Below, in pieces: positions 36,674 through 45,298 of a stretch of 64,000 nucleotides of DNA. Numbering within the stretch: the stretch's first letter is position 1; each line of letters starts with the position of its first letter. The position numbers and the translations under genes are program-made. The DNA is taken from NCBI GenBank assembly GCA_963715445.1, contig OY970240.1, positions 496,001 to 560,000 on the forward strand, written 5' to 3'. Origin of the DNA: JAAYBF01 sp963715445. GTDB lineage: Bacteria; Actinomycetota; Thermoleophilia; Solirubrobacterales; Thermoleophilaceae. A model generated the notes under the pieces. The model did not search any database. It was not told where the DNA came from and was given only the letters and a program-made list of their open reading frames with translations.

Positions 36674-37543
36674 GTGAGCGCCATCGCCTCGATTCCCTCG
36701 CCCACGGAGCTCCTCGAGCTCCGCCACATGCGCATGGCGCTCGTGGAGATCTGCCTGCTCGCCACGGCGGGCGGCCTGCTCGGCGCCTGGATAGTGCTGC
36801 GCCGGCTCGCCTTCTTCGCCCACTCGGCGGGAACCGCCACTTTTCCCGGCCTCGTCGTGGCAGACGGCACGGGCTTCAGCGCGACCATCGCGGGCCTCGC
36901 CGTCGCGCTCGGCTACGCCGCGGGAGTTGAGCGCGCCGGTCGGCGCGGACGGGACTTCGGCGACACCGCCACCGCGTTGGCGCTGGTCCTGGCTCTCGCG
37001 CTCGGGGTGGTGCTCGCGAGCGACGTCTTCGAGTCGGGCAGCGCGGTGGACCGTCTGCTCTTCGGCTCGGTGCTCGCCCTCGACGCGGGGGATCTATGGC
37101 TCGCGGGCGGCGCGGCGCTGCTCGCCTGCGCCGCGACGCTGCTGCTCGGACGCGCGTGGGCGGCCACCGGCTTCGACCCGGACGGCGCCAGCTCGCTCGG
37201 CCTGCCGGTGCGACTGGCGGACCTGCTGCTGCTGATGCTCGTGGGCCTGACGGTGGTCGCCGCGCTGCCCGCAGTCGGCGCCCTGCTCGTCACCTCCGTC
37301 TTCGTGGTGCCGGCGGCTTCGGCGCGGCTGCTGACGAACCGCATCGGCCCGATGCTGCGCGCATCGGTGGCGCTCGCGGCGGCCCAGGGAGTGATCGGCG
37401 TCTACCTCTCGCTCTGGCTGGATGTCCCGCCCGGCCCGGTCGTCGCCGTGGTGGGCGCGGCGATGTTCGTCTCCCTAGCCGGAGCTCGCGCCACCTGGCC
37501 GCGAGCGGGCGCGGCGCCCGAGCTGAGCGAGGCCGTGGCGTGA
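36674..37543 (+). CDS. zinc/manganese-type ABC transporter permease 1
   Basis: 289 aa from GTG, with about eight membrane helices of the ABC-3 (ZnuB/MntB/TroC) family. Family phrases: LLGAWIVLRRLAFFAHSAGTATFPGLV (about 34-60) and later LPAVGALLVTSVFVVPAASARLL. It forms the membrane channel with the ATPase and second permease downstream. The Zur-like box upstream points to zinc. No substrate-binding protein is in the cluster. Confidence 0.88.
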   Translation: MSAIASIPSPTELLELRHMRMALVEICLLATAGGLLGAWIVLRRLAFFAHSAGTATFPGLVVADGTGFSATIAGLAVALGYAAGVERAGRRGRDFGDTATALALVLALALGVVLASDVFESGSAVDRLLFGSVLALDAGDLWLAGGAALLACAATLLLGRAWAATGFDPDGASSLGLPVRLADLLLLMLVGLTVVAALPAVGALLVTSVFVVPAASARLLTNRIGPMLRASVALAAAQGVIGVYLSLWLDVPPGPVVAVVGAAMFVSLAGARATWPRAGAAPELSEAVA

Positions 37544-38295
37544 CGACCGCCGCGGTCACCGCCTCGGGACTCACCGTCGGATACGGCGGCGCTCCTGTGC
37601 TCGAGGGCGTCGAGCTCTCCGTCCCACCGGGCAGCGGCGTCTGCGTGCTCGGCCCCAACGGCGGAGGCAAGACGACGCTCTTCAGGGCCCTGCTCGGGGA
37701 GCTCGTGCCGCAGCGCGGAACGGTCGCCATGAAGGGCCGCTCGGCCTATGTGGCCCAGACCGAGCGGGCGAGGCTCGACTTTCCCGTGAGCGCGCTCGAC
37801 GTCGTGGTGATGGGCACCCTCTCCTCCGGCCGCTGGTGGCTTCCGGCCAGGCGCTCCGAGCGGGAAGCGGCCCGTCGAGCTCTGGAGCGCGTGGGACTCG
37901 CTGGCAGGTCCGACGTGCACTTCGGACAACTCTCCGGAGGGGAGCGCCAACGCGTGCTGCTGGCGCGCGCCATCGCCCAGGACGCCTCGGTGCTCCTCCT
38001 CGACGAGCCGCTGGCGGGGGTCGACCCGGCGAGCGGCGAGCTGATCGAGGAGCTGTTCGAGGAGCTGCGGCGCGAGGGGCGCACCCTCCTGGTGTCCACG
38101 CACGACGTGGAGAGCGCGCGCTCCTTCGACAGCGTGCTCTGCCTGAACCGCCGCCAGATCGCCTTCGGCGAGCCGGTCTCGACGCTTACCCGCGAGGTGC
38201 TGGAGGAGACCTACGGCAGCGAGATCGTGGTGCTCGAGGATCCCGGCGGAGATGGAACTGTGCGCGCGGTAACCGTCCAGCACCACTCGCACTGA
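37540..38295 (+). CDS. metal ABC transporter ATPase
   Basis: 251 aa from a GTG overlapping the permease stop (GTGA). Walker A GPNGGGKTT (about 38-46), ABC signature LSGGERQR (about 132-139), Walker B VLLLDEP and the switch His in LVSTHDVE. Grouped with ZnuC/MntA-type ATPases by neighbours. Three cistrons overlap, so the complex is probably made in fixed ratio. Confidence 0.93.
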   Translation: MTTAAVTASGLTVGYGGAPVLEGVELSVPPGSGVCVLGPNGGGKTTLFRALLGELVPQRGTVAMKGRSAYVAQTERARLDFPVSALDVVVMGTLSSGRWWLPARRSEREAARRALERVGLAGRSDVHFGQLSGGERQRVLLARAIAQDASVLLLDEPLAGVDPASGELIEELFEELRREGRTLLVSTHDVESARSFDSVLCLNRRQIAFGEPVSTLTREVLEETYGSEIVVLEDPGGDGTVRAVTVQHHSH

Positions 38296-39152
38296 TGGAC
38301 CTGCTCGACGCGCTCGCGGAGCCGCTGCGCTCGGACATCGAGCGCCGTGCGCTGATGGAGGTCGTGCTGCTCGGCGCGATCTGCGGGTCGATCGGCTTCT
38401 GGGTCGTCAGCTACCGGCTCAGCTACCCCGCGGAGTCGCTCGCCCACGGCCTGCTTCCCGGGCTGGTGCTCGCCGCCCTGGCTGGCGTTCCGCTGCTGCT
38501 GGGGGGCCTCGGCGGCGTCGCGGTCGCCGCGCTGGCGATCTGGATCGCCGGGCGCGACCCGCGCATCGGGGACGACACCGCAACGGCGGTGGCGGTCACG
38601 GGCCTGCTCGGCCTGGGCGCACTGCTGGCCCTCTCGCCTGAAGCCCCGGCACGGCTCGAGGACCTCCTGTTCGGGGACCCGCTCGCGGTGAGCGACGGGG
38701 ACCTGATCGCCGCCGGCTGCCTAGCGGCCCTCGGAGGTGTGGCTCTAGTGGCCCTCCACCGCCCCCTCTGCGCGGTCGCGCTGGACCCGCAGGGCGCCTC
38801 GGCGCTCGGGGTGCGCCCCGGGCTCGTGCGCCTCGCGCTGCTCGCGCTCCTGGCCGCGGCGCTCGCGGTGGCGGTCCAAGGGCTCGGCTCGCTGCTGGTG
38901 CTGGCGGTGCTCGTCGCCCCAGCCGTCGCGGTACGACGCCACGCCTCTTCTCCCGCACGCGCCATGGCGGCCGGATCGGCCGCGGCGATCCTCGCCGGCG
39001 TCGCGGGCATCTACGCGTCGCACGCCCTGGGAACGGCGGCGGGAGCCTCGGTCGCTCTCGCCCTCTGCGTGATCGCCGCGGGCGGAGCCGCGCTGCCGGC
39101 CCGCGTCAGGCGGGGCGGAGCGGCGGCGGGGCTCCCCCGCGCAGCCGGCTGA
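38295..39152 (+). CDS. zinc/manganese-type ABC transporter permease 2
   Basis: 285 aa; ATG overlaps the ATPase stop (TGATG). Eight or so helices and family signatures SYRLSYPAESLAHGLLPGLVLA and LLVLAVLVAPAVAV. Paired with permease 1, the channel is likely a heterodimer, as in TroCD or SitCD systems. The last 47 bases overlap the convergent lgt gene, an unusually long convergent overlap. Confidence 0.88.
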   Translation: MDLLDALAEPLRSDIERRALMEVVLLGAICGSIGFWVVSYRLSYPAESLAHGLLPGLVLAALAGVPLLLGGLGGVAVAALAIWIAGRDPRIGDDTATAVAVTGLLGLGALLALSPEAPARLEDLLFGDPLAVSDGDLIAAGCLAALGGVALVALHRPLCAVALDPQGASALGVRPGLVRLALLALLAAALAVAVQGLGSLLVLAVLVAPAVAVRRHASSPARAMAAGSAAAILAGVAGIYASHALGTAAGASVALALCVIAAGGAALPARVRRGGAAAGLPRAAG

Positions 39153-39864
39153 GCCAGAAGAGCCCGCCGGCCAGCATCGCCACGCTGATCAGCTGGGCCT
39201 CCGTCAGGCCCAGCACGAAGCCGTCGTTGCGGCGGATGAGCTCGATCAGGAACCGCTCCGTCCCGGCGAGCACCAGGTAGAGGGCGAACAGCCCGCCGGG
39301 CTTGACGCGATCGCGCAGCTGCCACAGCAGCAGCGCCACGAGGCCCATCGCGAGCGTCTCGAAGACCGGCGTGGGATGCACCTCCTCGAGCGTCCGCACG
39401 GCCCCCTCGGGGTAGGCCATGCCCCAGGGCATGTCGGTGGCGCGACCGTAGTCGCCGTCGCCCGATAGCTGGCAGCCGACGCGTCCGATCGCGTAGCCGA
39501 GCGCCAGCGCCGGCGCCGCGAGGTCGAACATGCGCGGCTCGAGGAACCCGCGCCAGCGCGCCCAGAGGATCACGCCGATCGCACCTCCCACGACGCCGCC
39601 GAGCCAGACCAGCCCGGTGCTGGAGATCAAGCCTCCGACGAGGTCGTCGGACACGCTGTCGTAGTTCTGCAGGATGTAGTCGATCCGGGAGCCCACGAGG
39701 CCACCGACGAAGGCGGCGAGGGCCATCTCGTAGGCCCAGTCGACCGGCTTGTCGAGCTCCTTCAAGCGCCGCGCGATGAGCGCTCCGGCGGCGAGGAACC
39801 CGAGCGCGAAGCAGATCCCGAACGTCTGCAGGGTCAGCGGTCCGAGATGGATCTCCGGAAGCAC
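39106..39864 (-). CDS. lgt: prolipoprotein diacylglyceryl transferase
   Basis: 252 aa with seven membrane helices. The Lgt signature region reads GYAIGRVGCQLSGDGDYG (about 123-140), followed by PWGMAYP, and HPTPVFE is the conserved downstream loop. It transfers diacylglycerol from phosphatidylglycerol to the lipobox cysteine. Substrates in this window include the lipoproteins at 21134 and 48046. Its stop lies inside permease 2. Confidence 0.93.
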   Translation of the reverse strand: MLPEIHLGPLTLQTFGICFALGFLAAGALIARRLKELDKPVDWAYEMALAAFVGGLVGSRIDYILQNYDSVSDDLVGGLISSTGLVWLGGVVGGAIGVILWARWRGFLEPRMFDLAAPALALGYAIGRVGCQLSGDGDYGRATDMPWGMAYPEGAVRTLEEVHPTPVFETLAMGLVALLLWQLRDRVKPGGLFALYLVLAGTERFLIELIRRNDGFVLGLTEAQLISVAMLAGGLFWLSRLRGGAPPPLRPA

Positions 39865-39947
39865 CCGCCGGACACTAGATGGTCGATCCCCCGAAGCCGG
39901 TCATCACAGCGCCTCGGAGTTGGCGGCCGCGGTCCTGAGGTTGGTGG

Positions 39948-40027
39948 CCGCGGGTCCTGTCGACGGGGAAGCTCCTTTCCGTGCTCGCAGGCTGCGCGCG
40001 CAAAGGACTTCCCCGCGCCACCCGCGG
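39948..40027. repeat. large nested hairpin with conserved 23-base loop, copy 1
   Basis: Outer stem CCGCGGGT (39948-39955) with ACCCGCGG (40020-40027). Inner stem CGGGGAAG (39964-39971) with CTTCCCCG (40008-40015), then TCCTTT (39973-39978) with AAAGGA (40002-40007). The loop 39979-40001 differs by one base from that of the 55 kb copy in the opposite orientation, while the inner stem has changed on both arms. It lies in the gap between lgt and the M23 gene. RNA or single-strand DNA structure is implied. Confidence 0.7.
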
Positions 40028-40065
40028 AACCAACGCCGGTTCCGCAGACGACCCCAGCGCAGAAT

Positions 40066-40101
40066 GGACACTTAGCGGGGTCAGGACCCCGTCAAGTGTC
40101 C
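40066..40101. repeat. GGACA-type inverted repeat, copy 2
   Basis: GGACACTT (40066-40073) pairs with AAGTGTCC (40094-40101), and CGGGG with CCCCG inside. It ends 41 bases before the M23 stop, exactly the spacing seen for copy 1 at 21 kb. The DNA between it and the stop shares GGGCGGCTAGAGGT with copy 1 and resembles the GAGGAC-CCGCCAG flank of the 5.9 and 57 kb repeats. Confidence 0.65.
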
Positions 40102-40141
40102 GAAATTCTCAAGAAGAGGAACGAGGACGCCGCCAGGGCGG

Positions 40142-41302
40142 CTAGAGGTAGCTCATCGGGTCGACCGGGGACCCGTTGACGCGCGTCTCGAAGTGGAGGT
40201 GGTCGCCGAAGCAGTGGCCGGTGCAGCCGACGTAGCCGATGACCTGACCCTGGCGGACGGATGCGCCCATCGACGTGGCGTAAGCGGACTGGTGGGCGTA
40301 GCAGGTGGAGAGTGAGCCGGTGTGCTGGACGCAGGTGTAGTTGCCGTAGCCGGAGGTCATGCCGAGCAGGACCACGCGGCCACCGTCGGCGGCGCGGATC
40401 GGGGTGCCGGAGGGAACTGCGATGTCGATCCCGGCGTGCAGGCGTCCCCAGCGCTGGCCGAAGGGCGAGACCATCGCGCCGTTGACGGGCCAGATCAGCT
40501 GGCCGGTGCCGTGCCGGATCGGGCCGGCGGGCGGCAGGCCCTGCAGCTGGCCGGTGACCTGGGCCTGCGCGGCCTCCATCTTCTGGAGGTCGCCCTCGAG
40601 CGAGACCCTGCTCGACCGCACTTCCTTCAGCGCGCCGGAGCGGTCGTTGCGAGCCATTCGCAGCTCGCCCTGGGCGGAGGCCAGGCGATCGCGCGCGGCG
40701 GCGATCTCGTCGCGGCGGCGCAGCACCGCCATGGCGATGTCCTGCTTCTCCTGCTCCAGGCCCGCAAGCGTGCGCTCGCGCCCCTCGTACCGCTTCTTGA
40801 GGCGGCGCACCTGCGTCACGACTGTGCGGTCCTGATCGGAGATGCGCTCCAGGAACTCGGTGCGCTCGAGCAGGTCGGAGAAGCCATCGGCCTCGAGCAC
40901 CACGGTGAGCGCGTCGGGACGATCGGCCTTGTAGAGCTCGACCAGGCGCTCGGCGAGGGCGGCGCGGCCGGCCTCCAGCCGGGCACGGGCGCGGGCCAGC
41001 TTGTCGCGAGCGGCCTCCAGGCGGTTGCGCACGCGCTGGAGCTCTGTGCGGCGGGCGTCGAGCTCCTCCTCCACACCGCCGAGCTGGCGCTGCGTGCTCC
41101 CGATCTCGCCTTGAAGGCTGTCGATGCGCGAGTTGTAGCCGGTGATCGTCTTCGTGAGCACGCCTTCGACGCGCTTCTTCTTGTCGATCTCCGTGCGCTT
41201 GGAGTCGATCCGCTGAGAGAGCGAGGCCGACTGCCCAGGCAGAGGAAGCAGCACATACGCTGCCAAGCCGAGGATGATCGGTAGCCAGAAGTACTTGCGC
41301 AT
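40142..41302 (-). CDS. M23 peptidase with coiled coil (EnvC/NlpD-like)
   Basis: 386 aa from ATG at 41302 (a GTG at 41320 is in frame). N-terminal membrane/signal segment (about 5-25), a long coiled coil (about 28-245, rich in Arg/Glu/Ala heptads), then a LytM/M23 domain: HAGIDIAVPSGTPI holds the first His and Asp zinc ligands, YAHQS and GDHLHFE (HxH) the rest. It should cut peptidoglycan crosslinks or, as with EnvC, activate amidases. A c-di-AMP riboswitch lies just upstream. Confidence 0.93.
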   Translation of the reverse strand: MRKYFWLPIILGLAAYVLLPLPGQSASLSQRIDSKRTEIDKKKRVEGVLTKTITGYNSRIDSLQGEIGSTQRQLGGVEEELDARRTELQRVRNRLEAARDKLARARARLEAGRAALAERLVELYKADRPDALTVVLEADGFSDLLERTEFLERISDQDRTVVTQVRRLKKRYEGRERTLAGLEQEKQDIAMAVLRRRDEIAAARDRLASAQGELRMARNDRSGALKEVRSSRVSLEGDLQKMEAAQAQVTGQLQGLPPAGPIRHGTGQLIWPVNGAMVSPFGQRWGRLHAGIDIAVPSGTPIRAADGGRVVLLGMTSGYGNYTCVQHTGSLSTCYAHQSAYATSMGASVRQGQVIGYVGCTGHCFGDHLHFETRVNGSPVDPMSYL

Positions 41303-41320
41303 CTCTTGTCGGTGTCCCAC

Positions 41321-41450
41321 TCGACGCTTACGGGGTTAGCTGACGGGCTCGCGCTGGTTCAGCGCTACGTCGCGCTCTGGCGACGATTCGCCCCAGGCCG
41401 GGCGGCCATCGGTTCCCCCGTTTGCCTTTAGATGCAGGCAATTCAGCGAT
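41321..41450 (-). promoter_or_regulatory. c-di-AMP (ydaO-type) riboswitch
   Basis: Read on the minus strand, the hallmark blocks of the ydaO-yuaA aptamer occur in order: CGCTGAAT (41448-41441), GGGGGAACC (41419-41411), CTGGGGCGAATC (41396-41385), then CCCGTCAGCTAACCCCG (41347-41331) directly followed by TAAGCG. It ends just before the M23 gene. In Gram-positive bacteria this class senses c-di-AMP and usually lowers expression of cell-wall hydrolases and ion transporters; that fits the target here. Confidence 0.88.
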
Positions 41451-41534
41451 CGGGACCGGGTCAAACTAGCACGAGCCCGGTTTCCCACCCGCGGGGTGCA
41501 AAGGATCCTGCACCCTCTCACTAGACTTCACGGC

Positions 41535-42434
41535 ATGGCGACTCAGAAGACCTCCTTCGGCCGTGATCCCGGCCTCCAGTTCCGAATGCTCCTGACGATG
41601 TTCCTGCTCGGGCTGCTCTACGTGGTCTTCGTGGGCGTCCTGTTCGCGGCCGGCGCGAGCGCCGTGATGATGCTCGTGATGGTCGGCGCGCTCACGCTCG
41701 CGCAGCTCTTCCTCTCGGACAAGCTCGCGCTCCGCTCCGTGGGCGCCAAGGAGGTCACGCCCGAGGAGGCCCCCGGCCTCCACGCGATGATCGAGCGCCT
41801 CTGCATCCAGGCCGACCTGCCCAAGCCCAAGATCGCCGTGGCCGACACCGACGTGCCGAACGCCTTCGCGATGGGCCGCTCTCAGAAGAGCGCCACGGTC
41901 TGCGCGACGACCGGCATCATGCGCCGGCTCTCCCCGGCCGAGCTCGAGGGCGTCATGGCCCACGAGCTGACCCACGTCAAGAACCGCGACGTGATGATCA
42001 TGACCATCGTCAGCTTCTTCGCCTCGGTCGCCTCGATGATCATGCAGTTCGCCTTCTTCTTCGGCGGTGACGACGACGATGGCGGCGCCCCCGTAATCGT
42101 GATTCTGGCCGCGTCGTTCGCCGTGTACGCGCTCTCCTTCTTCCTGATGCTCGCGCTCTCGCGCTACCGCGAGTTCTCGGCCGACCGCGGCGCCGCGCTG
42201 ATCACCGGCCGCCCGAGCGCGCTCAGCTCAGCCCTGATGAAGATCTCCGGGGCGATGGAGACGATCCCCTCGCGCGACCTGCGCGCAGCCGAGGAGCTGA
42301 ACGCCTTCTTCATCGTGCCGGCGAGTGTCAAGGGCTCCCTGAAGGCGATATTCGCCACGCACCCGCCGATGGAGAAGCGGATCGAGCGCCTCAACCAGCT
42401 CGAGCTCCAGCTCCAGGGCTCCGCCGCCGCATAG
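41535..42434 (+). CDS. htpX: HtpX-like membrane M48 protease
   Basis: 299 aa. Two N-terminal helices (about 17-60), zinc motif H143-E144-L-T-H147, two more helices (about 155-210) and the third ligand Glu in REFSADRGA (about 216). It degrades damaged membrane proteins. It is followed one base later by the PspAB gene, the pairing seen in many actinobacteria and archaea, so the two likely act together in envelope stress. Confidence 0.93.
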   Translation: MATQKTSFGRDPGLQFRMLLTMFLLGLLYVVFVGVLFAAGASAVMMLVMVGALTLAQLFLSDKLALRSVGAKEVTPEEAPGLHAMIERLCIQADLPKPKIAVADTDVPNAFAMGRSQKSATVCATTGIMRRLSPAELEGVMAHELTHVKNRDVMIMTIVSFFASVASMIMQFAFFFGGDDDDGGAPVIVILAASFAVYALSFFLMLALSRYREFSADRGAALITGRPSALSSALMKISGAMETIPSRDLRAAEELNAFFIVPASVKGSLKAIFATHPPMEKRIERLNQLELQLQGSAAA

Positions 42435-42435
42435 C

Positions 42436-43008
42436 GTGGGCTTCCTCGACGCCCTGCTGGGCGGCAAGAAGAAGCTGGCGGGCGTAGCCCCTGACCGGCT
42501 GTTCGCGATGACGACGGCCTACGTCGCGCTCGAGACCGAGCTGGGCATCAAGAGCGCCGGAGCGGCCGGGATCGTCTTCCAGCCGCTCGCCACCTCGGAC
42601 TTCACCCAGATCCTGAAGGATGCCGAGGAGCTGCTCCACGGGACGGCCCAGGAGCAGGGCTCGACGCTCGAATCGGCCGACGACGAGTTCGGCTACCGCT
42701 GGCTGGTGCTGCGCGACCCCGACTTCGAGGACCTCGTCGTCTCGCTCAACACGATCTCGACCGAGATGCAGGCCGGCGGCTACGGCGACCGGCTGCTCTG
42801 CGCGGTGTTCGCCTTCGAGGACGCCGGCAAGCGCCTCTACTTCATCTACAACTTCAAGCGCGGCTCGTTCTACCCGTTCGTGCCCGCCCCCGGCGAGCAG
42901 CAGCGCGACTCCGAGCGAGAGCTGCGGCTCAAGGCCCAGACGGCGAGCGAGCTCCCCCTGGAGCAGGAGCTGGCGCGCTGGTTCCCTCTCTGGCAGATCC
43001 CGCTCTAG
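42436..43008 (+). CDS. pspAB: PspA-associated protein PspAB
   Basis: 190 aa from GTG one base after htpX. It opens MGFLDALLGGKKKLAGVAPDRLFAMTTAY, the PspAB pattern, and later has FGYRWLVLRDPDFEDLVVSLN and LARWFPLWQIPL at the end. Soluble with no membrane segment. PspAB is known by co-occurrence with PspA, PspAA and HtpX; its biochemical role is not settled. The pspA and pspAA genes lie 1.2 kb away on the other strand. Confidence 0.88.
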   Translation: MGFLDALLGGKKKLAGVAPDRLFAMTTAYVALETELGIKSAGAAGIVFQPLATSDFTQILKDAEELLHGTAQEQGSTLESADDEFGYRWLVLRDPDFEDLVVSLNTISTEMQAGGYGDRLLCAVFAFEDAGKRLYFIYNFKRGSFYPFVPAPGEQQRDSERELRLKAQTASELPLEQELARWFPLWQIPL

Positions 43009-43036
43009 CGGGCCCTCACCACCCCCTGCCGGCGGC

Positions 43037-44071
43037 TCACTCGATCTGCGTCACCAGCAGCTCTCCCGCGGGGCCGAACCGGACGTCCGCCAATCTGGAC
43101 GCAGGATCGCTCACCCTGCCGGCAGCGTCGATCGACCAGACCGAGAAGCAGTAGCGCCCAGGCTCATCGGGTAGGAACAGCTCCCGCTGCGTGGCGCCCG
43201 CGGGGACGGCCCAGGGGGTCACCGGAGCCTCGAGCAGCTCCGGGCAGCGGCCCAGGCGGGCGGCGAACGCGTAGCCCTCGCGGTCGGCGGGCAGGTAGCG
43301 GGGGGCGGGCGGATCCACCGGGTGCTCGAAGGCCGCGTCCACACCCCCGGCCACGGGAGAGACACCGACGGAGATGCCCGGGGGAGATTGCGGCGGCGCG
43401 AAGATGTCGCAGGTCGGCCGCGGCCGTCGGCGGACGCGGCCGCCATAGAGCCTCACCGCCCCTCTCACGTCGTCGCGCTCCAGCAGGCGGCACCGCCACT
43501 CCCACTCCTCCGTGGGCCTGCAGCGCCCGGGCCCGAAGCCGACGACCGTCGAGTTCATCGTGGCGCAGCGCCGGTCCTCGTGCTGAAGCCCCAGGACGTG
43601 CCCCAGCTCGTGGGCGGTCACCAGCGCCAGCGCCCAGCGGGCGCACGCCGGGTCGCTGGCGTCCGGCCTGGAGATCGCGACCTTCCCCTCGCGCGCGACG
43701 CGCCGCTCGTACTCGACCACCGCGTATCCGACGCCGAGGCACCTGCGTGCGTGGTGGTAGCGGATCACCACCTTAGCTCGCCTGCGCGGCACCGCCACGA
43801 ACCGCACCCCGGCGCCGCTCCTATTCCAGGCGCGGACCGCCTTGCGGATCGCCCAGCGGCTGGAGCGGGCCGCGTTGTAGTACGTGATCCGGCCCTTGCG
43901 CCAGCGGTAGGGCGCGCGCACGAACGCCGCCCGCGCGCCGGGGCCCTCGTCGACCGAGTGGCTCTGGAGCCGCGGGATCGACGCGCCCCCGAGTGTGGGA
44001 GCCGGCGCCGCCGCGACGGCGGTCGCGACGATCGCGAGGGCCATCGCCCCCGCCCGGGCGGAGATCTCCAT
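43037..44071 (-). CDS. secreted metzincin-like zinc protease
   Basis: 344 aa with signal peptide (about 1-23). Zinc motif H154-E-L-G-H158-VLGLQ-H164 (HExxHxxGxxH) and Met-turn CATMNS (169-174; M172) define a matrixin/astacin-type metzincin. A C-terminal beta-sandwich follows (about 245-344), with paired cysteines and a fibronectin-like YCFSVWSIDAAGRVSDP. It has no obvious propeptide cysteine switch. It lies convergent to pspAB and downstream of pspA-pspAA, between two halves of the Psp set. Confidence 0.85.
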   Translation of the reverse strand: MEISARAGAMALAIVATAVAAAPAPTLGGASIPRLQSHSVDEGPGARAAFVRAPYRWRKGRITYYNAARSSRWAIRKAVRAWNRSGAGVRFVAVPRRRAKVVIRYHHARRCLGVGYAVVEYERRVAREGKVAISRPDASDPACARWALALVTAHELGHVLGLQHEDRRCATMNSTVVGFGPGRCRPTEEWEWRCRLLERDDVRGAVRLYGGRVRRRPRPTCDIFAPPQSPPGISVGVSPVAGGVDAAFEHPVDPPAPRYLPADREGYAFAARLGRCPELLEAPVTPWAVPAGATQRELFLPDEPGRYCFSVWSIDAAGRVSDPASRLADVRFGPAGELLVTQIE

Positions 44072-44184
44072 CTGCGTGTCCCTTCGGCATCAGGGCTGGA
44101 TGTGTCCGGCCCGCGAGCAGGCCGTCACCGCAGAAGGTCGTATGTCGCATGGCCTACCTGACGAAGGGAGGCCGAACGCTGCTG

Positions 44185-44463
44185 CTAGTCGGGAATCAGG
44201 CCCTCGCCCGTGAACTCGCCCTGAGCCTCGGCGAAGGTGACGTCGCGCGGCGGCAGGATCACGTCGGACTCCACGAGCTCGTCGTCCGCGATCTGGTCCC
44301 CGTCGGCCTCGACGAGGTCGAGCATCTGCTTCCAGAGCTCGCCGAAGCGTCCCTCGTCGCCGGCCTCCACGGCCGCGACCGCGGCGTTGTCGAGCTCGTT
44401 GAGCCGCTCGGCGTCGGTGTCGGGAAGGCGGTACTGCCCCTCGCCCGCGATTCGAACGATCAC
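44185..44463 (-). CDS. pspAA: PspA-associated protein PspAA
   Basis: 92 aa from GTG overlapping the pspA stop (GTGA). The opening VIVRIAGEGQYRLPD and the middle LNELDNAAVAAVEAGDEGRF are the PspAA (PspA-associated) pattern; acidic throughout. It is co-translated with pspA. PspAA accompanies PspA in actinobacteria and archaea and is thought to modulate it. Confidence 0.88.
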   Translation of the reverse strand: MIVRIAGEGQYRLPDTDAERLNELDNAAVAAVEAGDEGRFGELWKQMLDLVEADGDQIADDELVESDVILPPRDVTFAEAQGEFTGEGLIPD

Positions 44464-45218
44464 TTGCCCTCCTCCGCTCCGTCACCGAGCTGCGGCGCAT
44501 CGCCGCCGCCCGTTCCGAGCTCGGCCTTCATCGCCTCCAGCTCGCTGTCCACCTGCGCACCCGCCCCGAGCTGCGCGAGCTCGCGGTCGATGTCGTCCTG
44601 CCCGTCGCCGAGCTGCGAGAGGTCGTCGAAGGTCCCGGCCGCCTCGAGCTCCTCGACGGCGCCCGCGCGTGCCCGCATCTCCTCGGTCTTGTCCTCGGCA
44701 CGCTGGATGGCGAGCCCGAGATCGGCCATCTCCTCGCCGACCCCGTTGGCCGCCTCGGAGATCTTGACCTGCGCCTCGGCCGCGGAGTACTGGGCCTTGA
44801 TGACTTCCTTCTTGGTGCGGAAGGCCTCGATCTTGAGGCGCAGCTTCTTCTCGTTGTCGGTCAGCTGCTGCTGCTGGGTCGCGAGCTGCTGAACCTGGGC
44901 GTCGAGCGACTGCAGCTCGGTCTGGGCCACGGTCTTGCGCTCGATAGCGGCGCGCGCAAGGTCCTCACGGCCCTGAGCGAGCGCCTGGCGCGCCTGCGTG
45001 TCGAGCTTGACGACGGACTGCTCGATCTTCTGCGACTGCATCTGCAGCCGCTTCTTCGAGGTCGTCACGTCGGCGATGCCCTTCTTGACGTTCTGGAGCA
45101 GCTCGACCTGCTTCTGGTAGCCGTAGTCGAGCGTCTCAGCCGGGTCTTCCGCCCGGTCGAGCATCTTCGAGATCTTCGACTTGAACACCGTTGACATACG
45201 TCCGCCGAGGCCTGCCAT
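44460..45218 (-). CDS. pspA: PspA/IM30-family membrane-stress protein
   Basis: 252 aa. Amphipathic start FKSKISKMLDRAEDPAETL (about 12-30), then a long helical hairpin with EKKLRLKIEAFRTKKEVIKAQYSAAEAQ (about 142-170), as in ESCRT-III-like PspA/Vipp1 proteins. The acidic C-terminal tail ends GDGAEEGK. It coats and repairs stressed membranes. Co-transcribed with pspAA, near htpX-pspAB. No pspF or sigma-54 system is visible. Confidence 0.93.
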   Translation of the reverse strand: MAGLGGRMSTVFKSKISKMLDRAEDPAETLDYGYQKQVELLQNVKKGIADVTTSKKRLQMQSQKIEQSVVKLDTQARQALAQGREDLARAAIERKTVAQTELQSLDAQVQQLATQQQQLTDNEKKLRLKIEAFRTKKEVIKAQYSAAEAQVKISEAANGVGEEMADLGLAIQRAEDKTEEMRARAGAVEELEAAGTFDDLSQLGDGQDDIDRELAQLGAGAQVDSELEAMKAELGTGGGDAPQLGDGAEEGK

Positions 45219-45298
45219 GCATCTCTCCTTTGGAGCCCTTCGGGATTGGGTTCGGGCCGAGACCTAGACTAGTGGCTCAAACCGAGAGGGGGAGCCGC

